Source of the DNA: Protaetiibacter sp. SSC-01
GTDB lineage: Bacteria > Actinomycetota > Actinomycetes > Actinomycetales > Microbacteriaceae
Assembly (NCBI RefSeq): GCF_014483895.1
Contig: NZ_CP059987.1
Span: 2,542,001 to 2,606,000 of the forward strand
Direction of reading: 5' to 3'
DNA length: 64,000 nt
The position numbers and the translations under genes were made by a program. Under the pieces are notes generated by a model, which ran no database searches, was not told the DNA's origin, and worked only from the letters and a program-made list of their open reading frames with translations. Positions 8,368 through 17,794 of this stretch are shown here, piece after piece; position 1 is the first letter of the stretch, and each line of letters starts with the position of its first letter.

Positions 8368-11300
8368 TCAGGGGCGACGGAGGGCGCTCTCGCGGCGGCG
8401 GGCTCGGAGGACGAGCGCCGCACCTCCCGCGAGGAGCATCAGGAGCGCAGCACCGAGCGCTCCCGACACGTCGGCGCCGGTCGCGGCGACGGCCGCGGCG
8501 AGCACCGTGAGCTGACCGCTCGCGAGGAGCGAGCCGTCGACGTAGGCGGCGATGCGGTACGAGCCCGGCGTCGTGTCGGACGGGATCGTGACCGACCCGC
8601 TCGCCGTGCCGTCCGGTCCGATGAGGAGCGTGCCGAGCGTCGCCGGGAGCGCGGCGGCGGATGCCGTGCGCGCCGTCGCGGGCGCGCCACCCGATCCGCC
8701 TCCCGCGGCCGCCGCGGGCCGGTCGAGTTGGAGCTCGACGACGGTGCCCGGCTCGAAGCCCGAGAGCTCGACGTCGACCTGGCCGCCCGCGCGCACCGTG
8801 GTGCTGCCGAGCGTGACGGTCGGGCGATCCTCACCCGGCTCCTCGGGGCCGGCCGGTCCGACGAGCTGCCCGACGCCCCAGCGCGCGGTCGACTGGTAGC
8901 CCGCACCCGAGGGGTCGGCCCAGTTGGCGATGCCGATGCGCGCTCCACCCTGGGCGTCGTTCACCTGGAAGTCGACGCCGTGGAACGAGCCGAGCACGCC
9001 CGCGTCGCCGAGGGTGATCGCGGCCTCCACCACGTAACCCCCGTCGACGGTCGAGGTGGCCGACTGCACGCGACCGCGCTGGAACGCCTCGTCGCCCGTG
9101 CCGAACGACAGCACGTTCGTGGCCGAGATGCGGATCTGGCTGTCGTCGTAGCGGTACGAGCCGTTCTTGACGTTGCCCGGGTCGATGTAGAGCTCGACCG
9201 AGTCCTGGATCCACGGGTCGGAGCCCGACACGTCGACCACGGGGTCGGCGACGGCCGCGAGCACGTAGAGGGTGCCGGCGCGCCACAGGGTGCGCACGGT
9301 GGCCTCGGCGCCCGAGCCCTCGACGTGCTTCGACGTCGTCACGACGTTCGCGTGCTCCCACACGTCGTCGACCGTCCCGTCGATCTGGGGGGCCGCATCC
9401 GCCTGCACGACCTCGAGGAACGAGAGCGCCTCGAGGAGCGTGAGGGTGCCCGTCTCGCCGGGCGCGTTCCAGGCCACGGTCGAGAGCCCGTCGGTCACGC
9501 GCACGTCGAGGGCGAGGGTGTCGGCCTCGGCGGCCCCGTCGAGCGGGAGCTCGACGATCGCGCGGTAGCCCGTCGCGGTCTCGGCGACGACGCCCGTGGC
9601 GCCGCCCGAGCCGTTCCGTCCGAGCGTCACCGTCTCGTCGCCGAGCTGCAGCTCGATGGAGTCGTTGCCGGCGCTCAGGTCGTCGACCTCTACGAGCACC
9701 GTGAGACGGTCGGGGCTCCAGCGCGACTGGAAGCGCGCATCCGCCGAGATCGCGATGAGCGGCAGGCGGTCCCACTCCGCCGCGGCGAGGCCGTCGGTGG
9801 TCGCCAGGATGTCGGCGCGGAAGACGTTCGCCGTGCGCAGCGGCGCGGGAAGCTCGGCGTCGACGATGCCGTAGTAGGCGGGCTTCGCTTGAAGGCCGTC
9901 GTCGAAGACGAGCGGCGCCCCGTTCGAGTTGCGCCAGCTGCGCCCGTCGGTCAGGCCCCACACCGTCACCGAGAACATGTCGCCGGTGCGCGCCTGGAAG
10001 TCGCGGAACTCCCAGAACGCGTCGCGGTAGTAGTAGCCCTGGGCGACGAGCTTCGCCTGCGTCACGGGAGTGCCGGTCGTGACGTCGAGCTCGGTGACCG
10101 CCTGCAGGAGGCCGGTGTCCTCGAACGCCTCGAGCGCATCCGCGAGCGCCGTCACGGGCATCGAGAGGCTCACGTGGAACTGGTGCCCCACGCCGTCGAT
10201 GGGAACGCCGCGCTCGAGCAGGCGCTCGACGAGCGCGTGGTAGCGCTGCTGCTTGCCCGACTGCTCGGTGTTGTAGTCGTTGATGAAGAGCTTCACCGGG
10301 CGGTCGGAGCCGGGCGCCGCGTAGAGCTCGTTGAACGCCTCGTCCGCGTAGTGGAAGGCGGCGTCGATGAACTCCTCGCCGAGGATGCGGAACCACTCGC
10401 TGCGGCGCAGGCCGTCGGGGTTGTCGCCCGAGTCGGCGACGACCTCGTTGACGACGTCGAACGCGACGAGCGGGTTCGTCTCGGAGCCGAAGTCGCCGTA
10501 CTGGTCGTGCAGGGCCTTCGCAACGGCGTAGATGTGCGTGCGCAGCCGCTCGTCGAGGATGTCCTGATCGGCCGGGCTCGAGGTGAGCGGCGTGCCCCCG
10601 TCGTCCTGGAAGAGGAACTCGGGCGTCTGGCTGTGCCACACGAGCACGTGGCCGTACATCCGCAGCCCGTTCTCCTGCGCGAAGTCCATGAGCGACTTCG
10701 CCTCGGGGTGCAGGCGGAAGTTGCGCTCCGCGTCGTACCACGCCTCCGGCTTCATGTGGTTCTCCGGCGTCAGCTGGTCGAAGTGCTTGAGCGTGAGCTG
10801 TGCGGGTCCGCCGAGCGTCTCGCGGCTGTCGACGGCGACGCCGACCGGGAAGTCGACCGTCTCGTGGATGGGCTCGAGGTCCTGGATGACGGCGGGGGCG
10901 GGCGTGCTGACGACGATGTCGTCGATGTAGAACGTCGTCGTGTTCGGCACCTGGTACGCCGTCTCGAAGTAGATGTAGGTGCGCTCGGACTCGCCCAGCG
11001 TGAAGCGCTGCGTCACCTGCACCCAGTCCGTCTTCGACATACCCGTGAACTGCCCGAGCGTCGAGTACGTCGACGTGTCGCCGTTGACGCCCTCGCTCGA
11101 CAGCCACACGTCGCCGACCGGGCCGTCGTCGGCGAAGCGCAGCCACGCCGTGAGCTCGTAGGTGACGCCGGGCTCGAGGATGCCCGTGACCTCGTGACGG
11201 ATGCCGGCTCCCTCGTCGGGACGCTGGGTCACGGTCGCGGCCTGGGCTCCGCCGTGCACGGGATCGGTGACGATCTCGACGACGGGCGCTCCGCCCGCTG

Positions 11301-13035
11301 CCGCGCGCGGCTCCCATCCGTCGAGGCCCTCCTCGAAGTCGGTCGAGAGGGCGACCTGTCCGCCCGGCGGCGGGGTGCCGACGGGGAGCGTGAAGGTCCA
11401 GCCGGCGTCGAGGCGCTCCTGCACGACCGTCTTGACGGCCGCGATGCTGCCGCTGCGGTCGCCGCCGCCGTCGTGCACGAGCACGATCTGGCCGGGCTTG
11501 ATCGCGGCGCGCAGGTTGGTCTCGAGGGTCGCCTGGTTCTGCGTCTCCCAGTCGCTGATCGTGTTGATGACGGCGAGCGGCTGCATGCCGAGCGACACGG
11601 CGACACCCGGGGTGCTGCCCCAGCTGCCGTTCGGCGCACGGAAGAACGGCACCTTCGCGTTCGGGTCGCCGAGGGCCTCGCGGATGATGCGCAGGTTCTC
11701 GACGAGGTCGTCGCGGATGGCCGTGGTCGACCACGAGCCCATGTCCGCATAGCTCGTCGTGTGGTTGCACAGCGTGTGCCCCTCGGCCACGATGCGGCGC
11801 AGCAGGGTCGCCCCGCCGGGCGCCTCGATGTTCTGGCCGATGACGCAGAACACGGCCTTGATGTCCTTCTCCTTGAGGAAGTCGAGCAGCTCGGCGGTGT
11901 CGTCGCCGTTGGGCCCGTCGTCGAAGCTGAGGGCGGCGACGTCGCCCGTGCCCTGGGCGAGTGTCGTCGGGGTCGTGGTCGGGTTCACGGCGCCTCCGGG
12001 CGTCACGTCGGGGTCGGGCGCGGGGCCCGCGTCGTCCTCGGTCGTCACGAGGATGTCGTCGACGTAGTACGTGTACGGGGCCTCCGTGGCGAGGTCGCCG
12101 GTGCCGATGTAGACCTGGAGCGTCGCGGGGTCGCCGTCGGCGGGCGTCGTGTAGGTGCCCGAGACGGTCGTCCAGGCGTCGGCCGTGACGGCCGTGTCGG
12201 CGATCCAGTTGTAGGGGGGCTTCATGACGAACCGCACGTTCGTACCGGGCGTGCCCGGTGCGAGTCGCACGCGCATCGAGAAGGTGTACTCGGTGGCGGG
12301 CTCGAAGACGCCGGTCGGGCTCTGGATGCCGACGTAGTCGGCCGAGCGGTCCGCGACCTGCAGCACCTTGCCGCCGTCCAGGTCGATGACGGAGAGGGTC
12401 GAGCCGTCGCCGCCCGACTGCTGCCACGTGCCCGTCGTCCCGTCCTCGAAGTCGACCGCCGTGACGGTCGTCACCGTGGGACCGACGGGCGGGCCCGTGA
12501 TCGTCAGGTCGTCCACGTAGTAGGTGTACGCGCCGGCGGGGGTGGGGTCGTCGGTGCCGATGTAGACCTGCAGAGCCGAGGTGTCGGCATCCGCGGGCAC
12601 CGTGTAGGTGCCCGTCACCGTCGTCCAGGCACCCGCGGTCACGGTCGTCGGCCCGATCCAGGTGTACGCGGGCTTCATGACCCAGCGGAACTGCTTGTCG
12701 GAGACGCCGTCCGCGAGCCGCGCGCGCATCGAGAACGTGTACGTCTGCCCCTCCTCGAGGGAGGTGAGCGCGCCCGCCGCCGTCTGCACGCCTACGTAGT
12801 CGGCGGCGCGGTCGGCGACCTGCAGCACCTTGCTGCCGTCGAGGTCGACGACCGAGAGCGTGCTGCCGTCGCCGCCGGACTGCTCCCACCCCCCGAGGGT
12901 GCCGTCCTCGAAGTCGGTGTGCACGACGGCGACGTCGGCGGCCTGGGCGGCGCTGACCGCGAAGAGCGACCCCGCCGCGAGGGCGACGGCCGCGATAGTA
13001 GCGGCGAAAGTTTCGATGCGACGAGAGGTCAACAC
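8368..13035 (-). CDS. Giant secreted multidomain xylan-degrading enzyme: CBM-CBM-CE4-CBM-GH10-CBM9-like, wall-anchored
   Basis: This is a 1555-residue exported protein. A signal peptide (about 1-33, ending SAAQA-ADV) is followed by two near-identical family 4/9/22-like binding modules (about 36-182 and 192-331). A polysaccharide deacetylase (about 365-550) has SFDDGP and HTLCNHTTSY, the D-D and H-x3-H metal motifs of CE4. A third CBM (about 560-711) precedes GH10 (about 719-1056), with acid/base Glu in FDVVNEVV near 863 and nucleophile in TELDVTTG near 980. Two CBM9-like regions (about 1068-1190 and 1211-1389), an Ig-like domain and a C-terminal VAATGAD-hydrophobic-RARRR sorting-like signal follow. 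The start is GTG with AGGAG five bases upstream. It should deacetylate and cut xylan at the cell surface, feeding the importer. It is divergent from nothing but follows its own operator-rich leader. Confidence 0.92.
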   Translation of the reverse strand: MLTSRRIETFAATIAAVALAAGSLFAVSAAQAADVAVVHTDFEDGTLGGWEQSGGDGSTLSVVDLDGSKVLQVADRAADYVGVQTAAGALTSLEEGQTYTFSMRARLADGVSDKQFRWVMKPAYTWIGPTTVTAGAWTTVTGTYTVPADADTSALQVYIGTDDPTPAGAYTYYVDDLTITGPPVGPTVTTVTAVDFEDGTTGTWQQSGGDGSTLSVIDLDGGKVLQVADRSADYVGIQSPTGVFEPATEYTFSMRVRLAPGTPGTNVRFVMKPPYNWIADTAVTADAWTTVSGTYTTPADGDPATLQVYIGTGDLATEAPYTYYVDDILVTTEDDAGPAPDPDVTPGGAVNPTTTPTTLAQGTGDVAALSFDDGPNGDDTAELLDFLKEKDIKAVFCVIGQNIEAPGGATLLRRIVAEGHTLCNHTTSYADMGSWSTTAIRDDLVENLRIIREALGDPNAKVPFFRAPNGSWGSTPGVAVSLGMQPLAVINTISDWETQNQATLETNLRAAIKPGQIVLVHDGGGDRSGSIAAVKTVVQERLDAGWTFTLPVGTPPPGGQVALSTDFEEGLDGWEPRAAAGGAPVVEIVTDPVHGGAQAATVTQRPDEGAGIRHEVTGILEPGVTYELTAWLRFADDGPVGDVWLSSEGVNGDTSTYSTLGQFTGMSKTDWVQVTQRFTLGESERTYIYFETAYQVPNTTTFYIDDIVVSTPAPAVIQDLEPIHETVDFPVGVAVDSRETLGGPAQLTLKHFDQLTPENHMKPEAWYDAERNFRLHPEAKSLMDFAQENGLRMYGHVLVWHSQTPEFLFQDDGGTPLTSSPADQDILDERLRTHIYAVAKALHDQYGDFGSETNPLVAFDVVNEVVADSGDNPDGLRRSEWFRILGEEFIDAAFHYADEAFNELYAAPGSDRPVKLFINDYNTEQSGKQQRYHALVERLLERGVPIDGVGHQFHVSLSMPVTALADALEAFEDTGLLQAVTELDVTTGTPVTQAKLVAQGYYYRDAFWEFRDFQARTGDMFSVTVWGLTDGRSWRNSNGAPLVFDDGLQAKPAYYGIVDAELPAPLRTANVFRADILATTDGLAAAEWDRLPLIAISADARFQSRWSPDRLTVLVEVDDLSAGNDSIELQLGDETVTLGRNGSGGATGVVAETATGYRAIVELPLDGAAEADTLALDVRVTDGLSTVAWNAPGETGTLTLLEALSFLEVVQADAAPQIDGTVDDVWEHANVVTTSKHVEGSGAEATVRTLWRAGTLYVLAAVADPVVDVSGSDPWIQDSVELYIDPGNVKNGSYRYDDSQIRISATNVLSFGTGDEAFQRGRVQSATSTVDGGYVVEAAITLGDAGVLGSFHGVDFQVNDAQGGARIGIANWADPSGAGYQSTARWGVGQLVGPAGPEEPGEDRPTVTLGSTTVRAGGQVDVELSGFEPGTVVELQLDRPAAAAGGGSGGAPATARTASAAALPATLGTLLIGPDGTASGSVTIPSDTTPGSYRIAAYVDGSLLASGQLTVLAAAVAATGADVSGALGAALLMLLAGGAALVLRARRRESALRRP
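13005..13015. promoter_or_regulatory. Palindrome CGAAA-G-TTTCG in the 5' coding region of the giant xylanase
   Basis: A perfect 11-bp inverted repeat lies seven codons after the start. From memory, CGAAA-N-TTTCG-type palindromes occur upstream of actinomycete xylanase genes and bind LacI-type xylan regulators. The likely binder is the LacI protein encoded next door. Regulatory function is inferred. Confidence 0.45.
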
Positions 13036-13109
13036 GTGCGCTCCTTTGCGCGAGTGGGACACGAGTTCGGCCACGATAGGTAGGTCCGGCCCGGAAAGAC
13101 AACGGGTAT

Positions 13110-13156
13110 GTTGCGGTCCGCAACTTAACGTTACCGACCCGTTATCGAAACTTTGT
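13110..13156. promoter_or_regulatory. Operator-rich leader of the giant xylanase gene
   Basis: The region between the xylanase start and the LacI gene contains a perfect palindrome GTTGCGG-T-CCGCAAC (13110-13124). It also contains an imperfect CGAAA-C-TTTG site (13146-13155) followed by a second TCGAAA. The first resembles the TTGC-TCTC-GCAA palindrome in the xylA leader; the second shares half-sites with the ROK and LacI regions. No clear -35/-10 pair was identified. Confidence 0.45.
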
Positions 13157-13245
13157 CGAAACTATCGTGGCACCGCTCCCACTGCCGTTCGACGGCAGGG
13201 CGCGGACGGCGCGCGGCATCCGCGACCCTCCCTGGCGGCTCGGTG

Positions 13246-14262
13246 TCAGGCGAGCTGCGCCGTGCTCTCGCGCACGACGAGGTTGGTCGCGAGGTCCATG
13301 CGCGGCACCGACTCGAGCGGCGCCTCCCCCATGCGGATGACGAGGCGCGTCGCCTCCTCGGCCATGCGGCGCAGAGGCTGCCGCACCGTCGTGAGCCGCG
13401 GGCTCACCCACTTCGCGAGCGGGATGTCGTCATAGCCGACGAGCGAGAGGTCCTCCGGCACGCGAAGGTCGAGCTCGCGCACGGCCTCCATGACGCCGAG
13501 CGCCTGCAGGTCGGAGCCCGCGAAGATCGCGGTCGGGCGGTCGGGACCCGTGAGCAGCGCTCGACCGTGCTCGTATCCGCCCGAGGTGTGGAAGTCGCCG
13601 AAGCGGATCCAGTCCGGGTCGATCGCCAGGCCCGCGGAGTTCATGGCCGAGCGGTAGCCGTCGATGCGCGCGTGCGAGCACATCATGTCGTCGGGACCCG
13701 TGATGGCCGCGATGCGCGTGTGCCCGAGCTCGATGAGGTGGCGCGTCGCCATGAGCCCGCCCGACCAGTTGGCGGAGCCGACCGAGGGCACCTCGGGCGA
13801 GGGGTCGCCCGCGGGGTCGATGATGACGAAGGGGATGGCGCGCGCCCGGAGGGCCTCGCGGTACTCGGGGGGCAGGTCGGAGAACACGAGCACGACGCCC
13901 GCCGGCCGACGGCGGAGAACGCCCTCGACCCAGTCGGACGAGGGCGAGTGGCGGCTGCCGCTCTCGGTGAGCACGACGCTCAGGCCGTGCGCGGTCGCGA
14001 CATCCTCGACGCCGCGGATGATCTCCATCGACCACGCCGCTTCGAGCTCGTGGAAGACGAGCTCGATGAGACCCGTGCTCGAGAGGTTCGACTTGCGGCG
14101 CAGGTAGCCGTGCTCCGCGAGCAGGCCCTCGACGCGCGCGCGGGTCGCGGCCGACACATCCGGACGGCCGTTGAGCACCTTCGAGATGGTCGACAGGGAC
14201 ACGCCGGCTTCATCGGCGACCTGCGCGAGCGTCACGCGTTCGGATGCGGCGGGGCGTGGCAT
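13246..14262 (-). CDS. LacI family transcriptional regulator of the xylan/xylose locus
   Basis: The 338-residue repressor has the LacI headpiece [20 protein letters not shown] (about 10-29) followed by the hinge [21 protein letters not shown] periplasmic-binding-protein-like effector domain includes [20 protein letters not shown] and the C-terminal [21 protein letters not shown] typical of the family. The gene lies between the giant xylanase and divergent xylA, and a perfect GTTTCGCGAAAC palindrome sits in its upstream region. It probably represses the xylanase and perhaps xylAB in response to xylose or xylo-oligosaccharides. The effector is not visible in the sequence. Confidence 0.92.
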   Translation of the reverse strand: MPRPAASERVTLAQVADEAGVSLSTISKVLNGRPDVSAATRARVEGLLAEHGYLRRKSNLSSTGLIELVFHELEAAWSMEIIRGVEDVATAHGLSVVLTESGSRHSPSSDWVEGVLRRRPAGVVLVFSDLPPEYREALRARAIPFVIIDPAGDPSPEVPSVGSANWSGGLMATRHLIELGHTRIAAITGPDDMMCSHARIDGYRSAMNSAGLAIDPDWIRFGDFHTSGGYEHGRALLTGPDRPTAIFAGSDLQALGVMEAVRELDLRVPEDLSLVGYDDIPLAKWVSPRLTTVRQPLRRMAEEATRLVIRMGEAPLESVPRMDLATNLVVRESTAQLA

Positions 14263-14306
14263 CTTCGTCCTTTCGACCGGCTCAGTCTAGGCGGACGGTT
14301 TCGAGG

Positions 14307-14318
14307 GTTTCGCGAAAC
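14307..14318. promoter_or_regulatory. Operator-like palindrome GTTTCGCGAAAC
   Basis: A perfect 12-bp palindrome lies 45 bases upstream of the LacI start and 75 bases upstream of xylA, in their shared divergent promoter region. A second half-site GGTTTCGA lies just before it. Likely an autoregulatory LacI operator that could also control xylA. Confidence 0.6.
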
Positions 14319-14347
14319 TGTCGGACTTCCGCCCGCGTGTCTCATGG

Positions 14348-14369
14348 TATATGTTTGCTCTCGCAACAT
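14348..14369 (+). promoter_or_regulatory. xylA promoter -10 region with TTGC-TCTC-GCAA palindrome
   Basis: TATATG (14348-14353) is a plausible -10 element; no good -35 is visible 16-18 bases upstream. Directly downstream TTGC-TCTC-GCAA is a short palindrome resembling GTTGCGG-T-CCGCAAC before the giant xylanase. A shared regulator, for example the ROK protein, is possible. Confidence 0.35.
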
Positions 14370-14392
14370 TTACTCGACGAGGAGATCCCGCG

Positions 14393-15586
14393 ATGACCGC
14401 GCTCACACCCACCCGCGACGACAAGTTCAGCTTCGGACTCTGGACCGTCGGCTACAACGGCGCCGACCCCTTCGGCGGCCCGACCCGCGCCGCCCTCGAC
14501 GTCGTGCACGTGGTGGAGAAGCTCGCCGAGCTCGGCGCCTACGGCCTCACCTTCCACGACGACGACCTCTTCGCGTTCGGATCGACGGATGCCGAGCGCC
14601 AGACCCAGATCGACCGCCTCAAGGGCGCGCTCGAGGCGACCGGCCTCATCGTGCCGATGGCGACTACGAACCTCTTCTCCGCCCCCGTCTTCAAGGACGG
14701 CGGCGTCACCTCGAACGACCGTCAGGTGCGCCGCTACGCCCTGCGCAAGGTCATCCGCCAGCTCGACCTCGCCGCCGAGCTCGGCGCCAAGACGCTCGTC
14801 TTCTGGGGCGGCCGCGAGGGCGCCGAGTACGACTCGGCCAAGGACATCCGCTCGGCGCTCGCCCGCTACAAGGAGGCCATGGACCTCCTCGGCCAGTACG
14901 TGCTCGACAAGGGCTACGACATCCGCTTCGCGATCGAGCCGAAGCCCAACGAGCCCCGCGGCGACATCCTGCTGCCGACCGTCGGCCACGCGCTCGCCTT
15001 CATCAACGAGCTCGAGCACCCCGAGCTCGTGGGCCTCAACCCCGAGGTCGGCCACGAGCAGATGGCGGGCCTCAACTTCCAGGCCGGCATCGCCCAGGCC
15101 CTGTGGCACGGCAAGCTCTTCCACATCGACCTCAACGGCCAGCGCGGCATCAAGTACGACCAGGACCTCGTGTTCGGTCACGGCGACCTGCACAACGCGT
15201 TCGCGCTCGTCGACCTGCTCGAGAACGGCGGACCGAACGGCGGCCCGGCCTACGACGGCCCGCGCCACTTCGACTACAAGCCCTCGCGCACCGAGGACGA
15301 GACGGGCGTGTGGGAGTCGGCGGCCGCGAACATGCGCACCTACCTGCTCCTCAAGGAGCGCGCCGCGGCCTTCCGCGCCGACCCCGAGGTGCAGGAGGCG
15401 CTCGAGGCCGCCAAGGTCACCGAGCTCGCGCAGCCGACCCTCGGCTCGGGCGAGACGATCGACGACCTCGTCGCCGACCGCTCCACGTGGGAGGACTTCG
15501 ACCCGGGCGCCTACTTCGACGGCAAGGGCTTCGGCTTCGTGCGCCTGCAGGCCCTCGCGACGGAGCACCTGCTCGGCGCCCGCTGA
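14393..15586 (+). CDS. xylA: Xylose isomerase
   Basis: The 397-residue enzyme interconverts D-xylose and D-xylulose. It has the class I actinobacterial layout: [11 protein letters not shown] near the N-terminus, catalytic His55 with Asp58 in [24 protein letters not shown], the metal/substrate segment [13 protein letters not shown], and [22 protein letters not shown] eight bases before ATG at 14393 sets the start; an ATG 14 codons upstream lacks a binding site. It is divergent from the LacI repressor and followed by xylB, with a palindromic repeat between them. Length and motifs are typical, with no sign of damage. Confidence 0.97.
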   Translation: MTALTPTRDDKFSFGLWTVGYNGADPFGGPTRAALDVVHVVEKLAELGAYGLTFHDDDLFAFGSTDAERQTQIDRLKGALEATGLIVPMATTNLFSAPVFKDGGVTSNDRQVRRYALRKVIRQLDLAAELGAKTLVFWGGREGAEYDSAKDIRSALARYKEAMDLLGQYVLDKGYDIRFAIEPKPNEPRGDILLPTVGHALAFINELEHPELVGLNPEVGHEQMAGLNFQAGIAQALWHGKLFHIDLNGQRGIKYDQDLVFGHGDLHNAFALVDLLENGGPNGGPAYDGPRHFDYKPSRTEDETGVWESAAANMRTYLLLKERAAAFRADPEVQEALEAAKVTELAQPTLGSGETIDDLVADRSTWEDFDPGAYFDGKGFGFVRLQALATEHLLGAR

Positions 15587-15603
15587 CCCACCACCCCGTT
15601 CCT

Positions 15604-15672
15604 GTCCGCGAGAGTACGTACTTTTCGGCAGATCCAGCCCGAAAGGGCGGAAAAGTGCGTACTCTCGCGGAC
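15604..15672. repeat. 69-bp palindromic repeat, family B copy 1
   Basis: GTCCGCGAGAGTACGTACTT and its near-complement at the other end form arms of about 23 bp with one mismatch. The second copy (51137-51203) has the same arms but a different centre. Both copies lie just after a + strand gene. A hairpin here could partly terminate or process the xylA-xylB transcript. Confidence 0.85.
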
Positions 15673-15708
15673 GTGTCTGACGGCATGAGAAGTGAAGGAG
15701 GGCGGGCG

Positions 15709-17130
15709 ATGACGCTCGTCGCGGGGGTCGACTCGTCGACCCAGAGCTGCAAGGTCGTGATCCGGGATGCGGAGTCGGGCGCCGTCGTGCGCACGGGCCG
15801 CGCGTCGCACCCCGCGGGCACGGAGGTCCCGCCCGCCGCGTGGTGGGATGCGCTCCGCACGGCGATCGCCGACGCGGGCGGCATCGACGACGTCGCCGCG
15901 ATCGCGATCGGCGGCCAGCAGCACGGCATGGTCGTGCTCGACGCCGAGGGCCGCGTCATCCGCGACGCCCTGCTCTGGAACGACACGCGCTCGGCGCAGG
16001 CGGCACGCGACCTCATCGCCGAGTTCGGCGCGGGCGAGCTCGCCCGGCGAACCGGCAGCGTGCCCGTCGCCTCATTCACGGCCACGAAGCTGCGCTGGCT
16101 GCGGGATGCCGAGCCCGAGAACGCGGCGCGCGTCGCGGCGGTCGCGCTCCCCCACGACTGGCTCAGCTGGCGGCTGCGCGGCTACGGCCCCGCCGACGAG
16201 AGCCCCCTCGGACCCGACCTCGACGCACTCGCGACCGACCGCTCCGACGCATCCGGCACGAGCTACTGGAGCCCCGCGACGGGCGACTACGACCGCGAGC
16301 TGCTCATCGCATCCCTCGGCCACGACGCCGTGCTGCCCCGCATCGTGGGGCCCGGCGAGGCAATGGGAGAGACCGCGGCGCAGGACGGCATCCCGGCCGG
16401 CGTGCTCGTGGGCGCCGGCGCGGGCGACAACGCGGCGGCGGCCCTCGGCCTCGGCGCGCGGGCGGGCGACGTGGTCGTCTCGATCGGCACGAGCGGCACC
16501 GTCTTCGCGGTGACGGATGCGCCGGTCGCCGACGAGACCGGTACGGTCGCGGGATTCGCCGATGCGTCGGGTGTGTACCTGCCCCTCGTCGCGACGCTCA
16601 ACGCGGCGCGCGTGCTCGACCGCGTCGCCTCCCTGCTCGGCGTCGACCACACCGGCCTCGGCCAGCTCGCCCTCGCGGCCGAGCCCGGCTCCGACGGCCT
16701 CGTGCTGCAGCCCTACTTCGAGGGCGAGCGCACCCCCAACCTGCCCGACGCGACCGCGACGCTCTTCGGCATGACGCTCGCCTCGACGACCCGCGAGAAC
16801 CTCGCGCGCGCAGCCGTCGAGGGGATGCTGTGCGGCCTCGCCGACGGACTCGACGCCGCGCGCCGCCTCGGTGTCACGGCCTCGCGCGTGCTCCTCGTGG
16901 GCGGCGCGGCGGCCAACCCGGCCGTGTCGCGCATCGCCGCGGAGGTCTTCGACGCGCCCGTCGAGGTGCCCGAGCCCGGCGAGTACGTGGCGCTCGGCGC
17001 GAGCGTGCAGGCGGCGTGGGTGCTCACGGGCAGCCGCCCCGAGTGGCGCCCCGAGACCCTCGCGCGTCCCGACGCCTCGCCCGTGCCGCGCATCCGCGAG
17101 CAGTACGCGGCGCGCGCCGTCACCCCGTAG
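15709..17130 (+). CDS. xylB: Xylulokinase
   Basis: The 473-residue FGGY-family kinase phosphorylates D-xylulose to xylulose 5-phosphate for the pentose phosphate pathway. The N-terminal phosphate-binding [30 protein letters not shown] and [11 protein letters not shown] are xylulokinase-like. The catalytic base is expected at Asp240 in [10 protein letters not shown]. The C-terminal lobe has [10 protein letters not shown] and [22 protein letters not shown] seven bases before ATG at 15709 fixes the start. It lies downstream of xylA and upstream of a ThuA-like gene, with eight bases to the latter, so all three may be co-transcribed. Confidence 0.95.
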   Translation: MTLVAGVDSSTQSCKVVIRDAESGAVVRTGRASHPAGTEVPPAAWWDALRTAIADAGGIDDVAAIAIGGQQHGMVVLDAEGRVIRDALLWNDTRSAQAARDLIAEFGAGELARRTGSVPVASFTATKLRWLRDAEPENAARVAAVALPHDWLSWRLRGYGPADESPLGPDLDALATDRSDASGTSYWSPATGDYDRELLIASLGHDAVLPRIVGPGEAMGETAAQDGIPAGVLVGAGAGDNAAAALGLGARAGDVVVSIGTSGTVFAVTDAPVADETGTVAGFADASGVYLPLVATLNAARVLDRVASLLGVDHTGLGQLALAAEPGSDGLVLQPYFEGERTPNLPDATATLFGMTLASTTRENLARAAVEGMLCGLADGLDAARRLGVTASRVLLVGGAAANPAVSRIAAEVFDAPVEVPEPGEYVALGASVQAAWVLTGSRPEWRPETLARPDASPVPRIREQYAARAVTP

Positions 17131-17137
17131 CGCGCCC

Positions 17138-17788
17138 ATGGCGGATGCCGTTCTGCTGTCCGGAGGCGGCGACTTCGTCGACCCGTGGCATCCGTTCGCC
17201 GAGACGGCCGCGCGGATCGTCGACGTGCTCGCGGAGACCGGCGTGCGCACGACGATCGTCGACACGGCCGCGGCGTTCGCGGCGGCGCTCGGCGCGGGCG
17301 CCCGTCTCGCGGTCGTGCAGGCGTCGAACGACTTCGCCCCCACGCCCCACGACGGCGTCGTGATCGACGCGCTCGCGACGCACCTGGGCGCCGGGCGGCC
17401 CCTGCTCGCCGTGCACTCCGCCGCGTGCCTCTTCGCCGACCGGCCCGAGTGGGAGCGGATGCTCGGCGGACGCTGGGTGCCGGAGCTCAGCTACCACCCC
17501 GAGCTCGGCCCCGCGCGCGCGAGCCTCGCGCCGCATCCGATCACCGAGGGGCTCGCCGAGGTCGAGGTCGTCGACGAGCGCTACACGGCGCTGCGGGTGT
17601 CGCCCGACGCCGAGGTGCTCGCGTGGCACGAGGAGGCGGGCGCGCGGCATCCGCTCGCGTGGGCGCGGCGGCACGGCGATGCGCGGGTCGTCTACGACGC
17701 GCTCGGACACGACGCGCGCTCCTACGAGAGTCCGACCCGGCGCGCGCTGCTCGCGGCCGAGGTGCGCTGGCTGCTCGCGGCCGGCTGA
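17138..17788 (+). CDS. ThuA-like domain protein
   Basis: The 216-residue protein has the glutamine-amidotransferase-like fold of ThuA proteins: AVLLSGGGDFVDPWHPFAET at the start, VVQASND, LLAVHSAACLFADRPEWERMLG, and late VVYDALGHDARSYESPTRR. ThuA was named for trehalose utilization and related proteins often sit in sugar catabolic operons, but the reaction is not well defined. It begins eight bases after xylB with no separate promoter visible, so it is probably co-transcribed. A role in pentose or disaccharide metabolism is inferred from context only. Confidence 0.8.
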   Translation: MADAVLLSGGGDFVDPWHPFAETAARIVDVLAETGVRTTIVDTAAAFAAALGAGARLAVVQASNDFAPTPHDGVVIDALATHLGAGRPLLAVHSAACLFADRPEWERMLGGRWVPELSYHPELGPARASLAPHPITEGLAEVEVVDERYTALRVSPDAEVLAWHEEAGARHPLAWARRHGDARVVYDALGHDARSYESPTRRALLAAEVRWLLAAG

Positions 17789-17794
17789 GCCGCA

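Noticed and set aside
8728-13083. Very long open frame on the plus strand opposite the giant xylanase gene
   Set aside because: Its translation is low-complexity Arg/Val/Asp/Glu-rich with no domains, as expected from the antisense of a high-GC gene, while the minus strand encodes recognisable CE4 and GH10 motifs.
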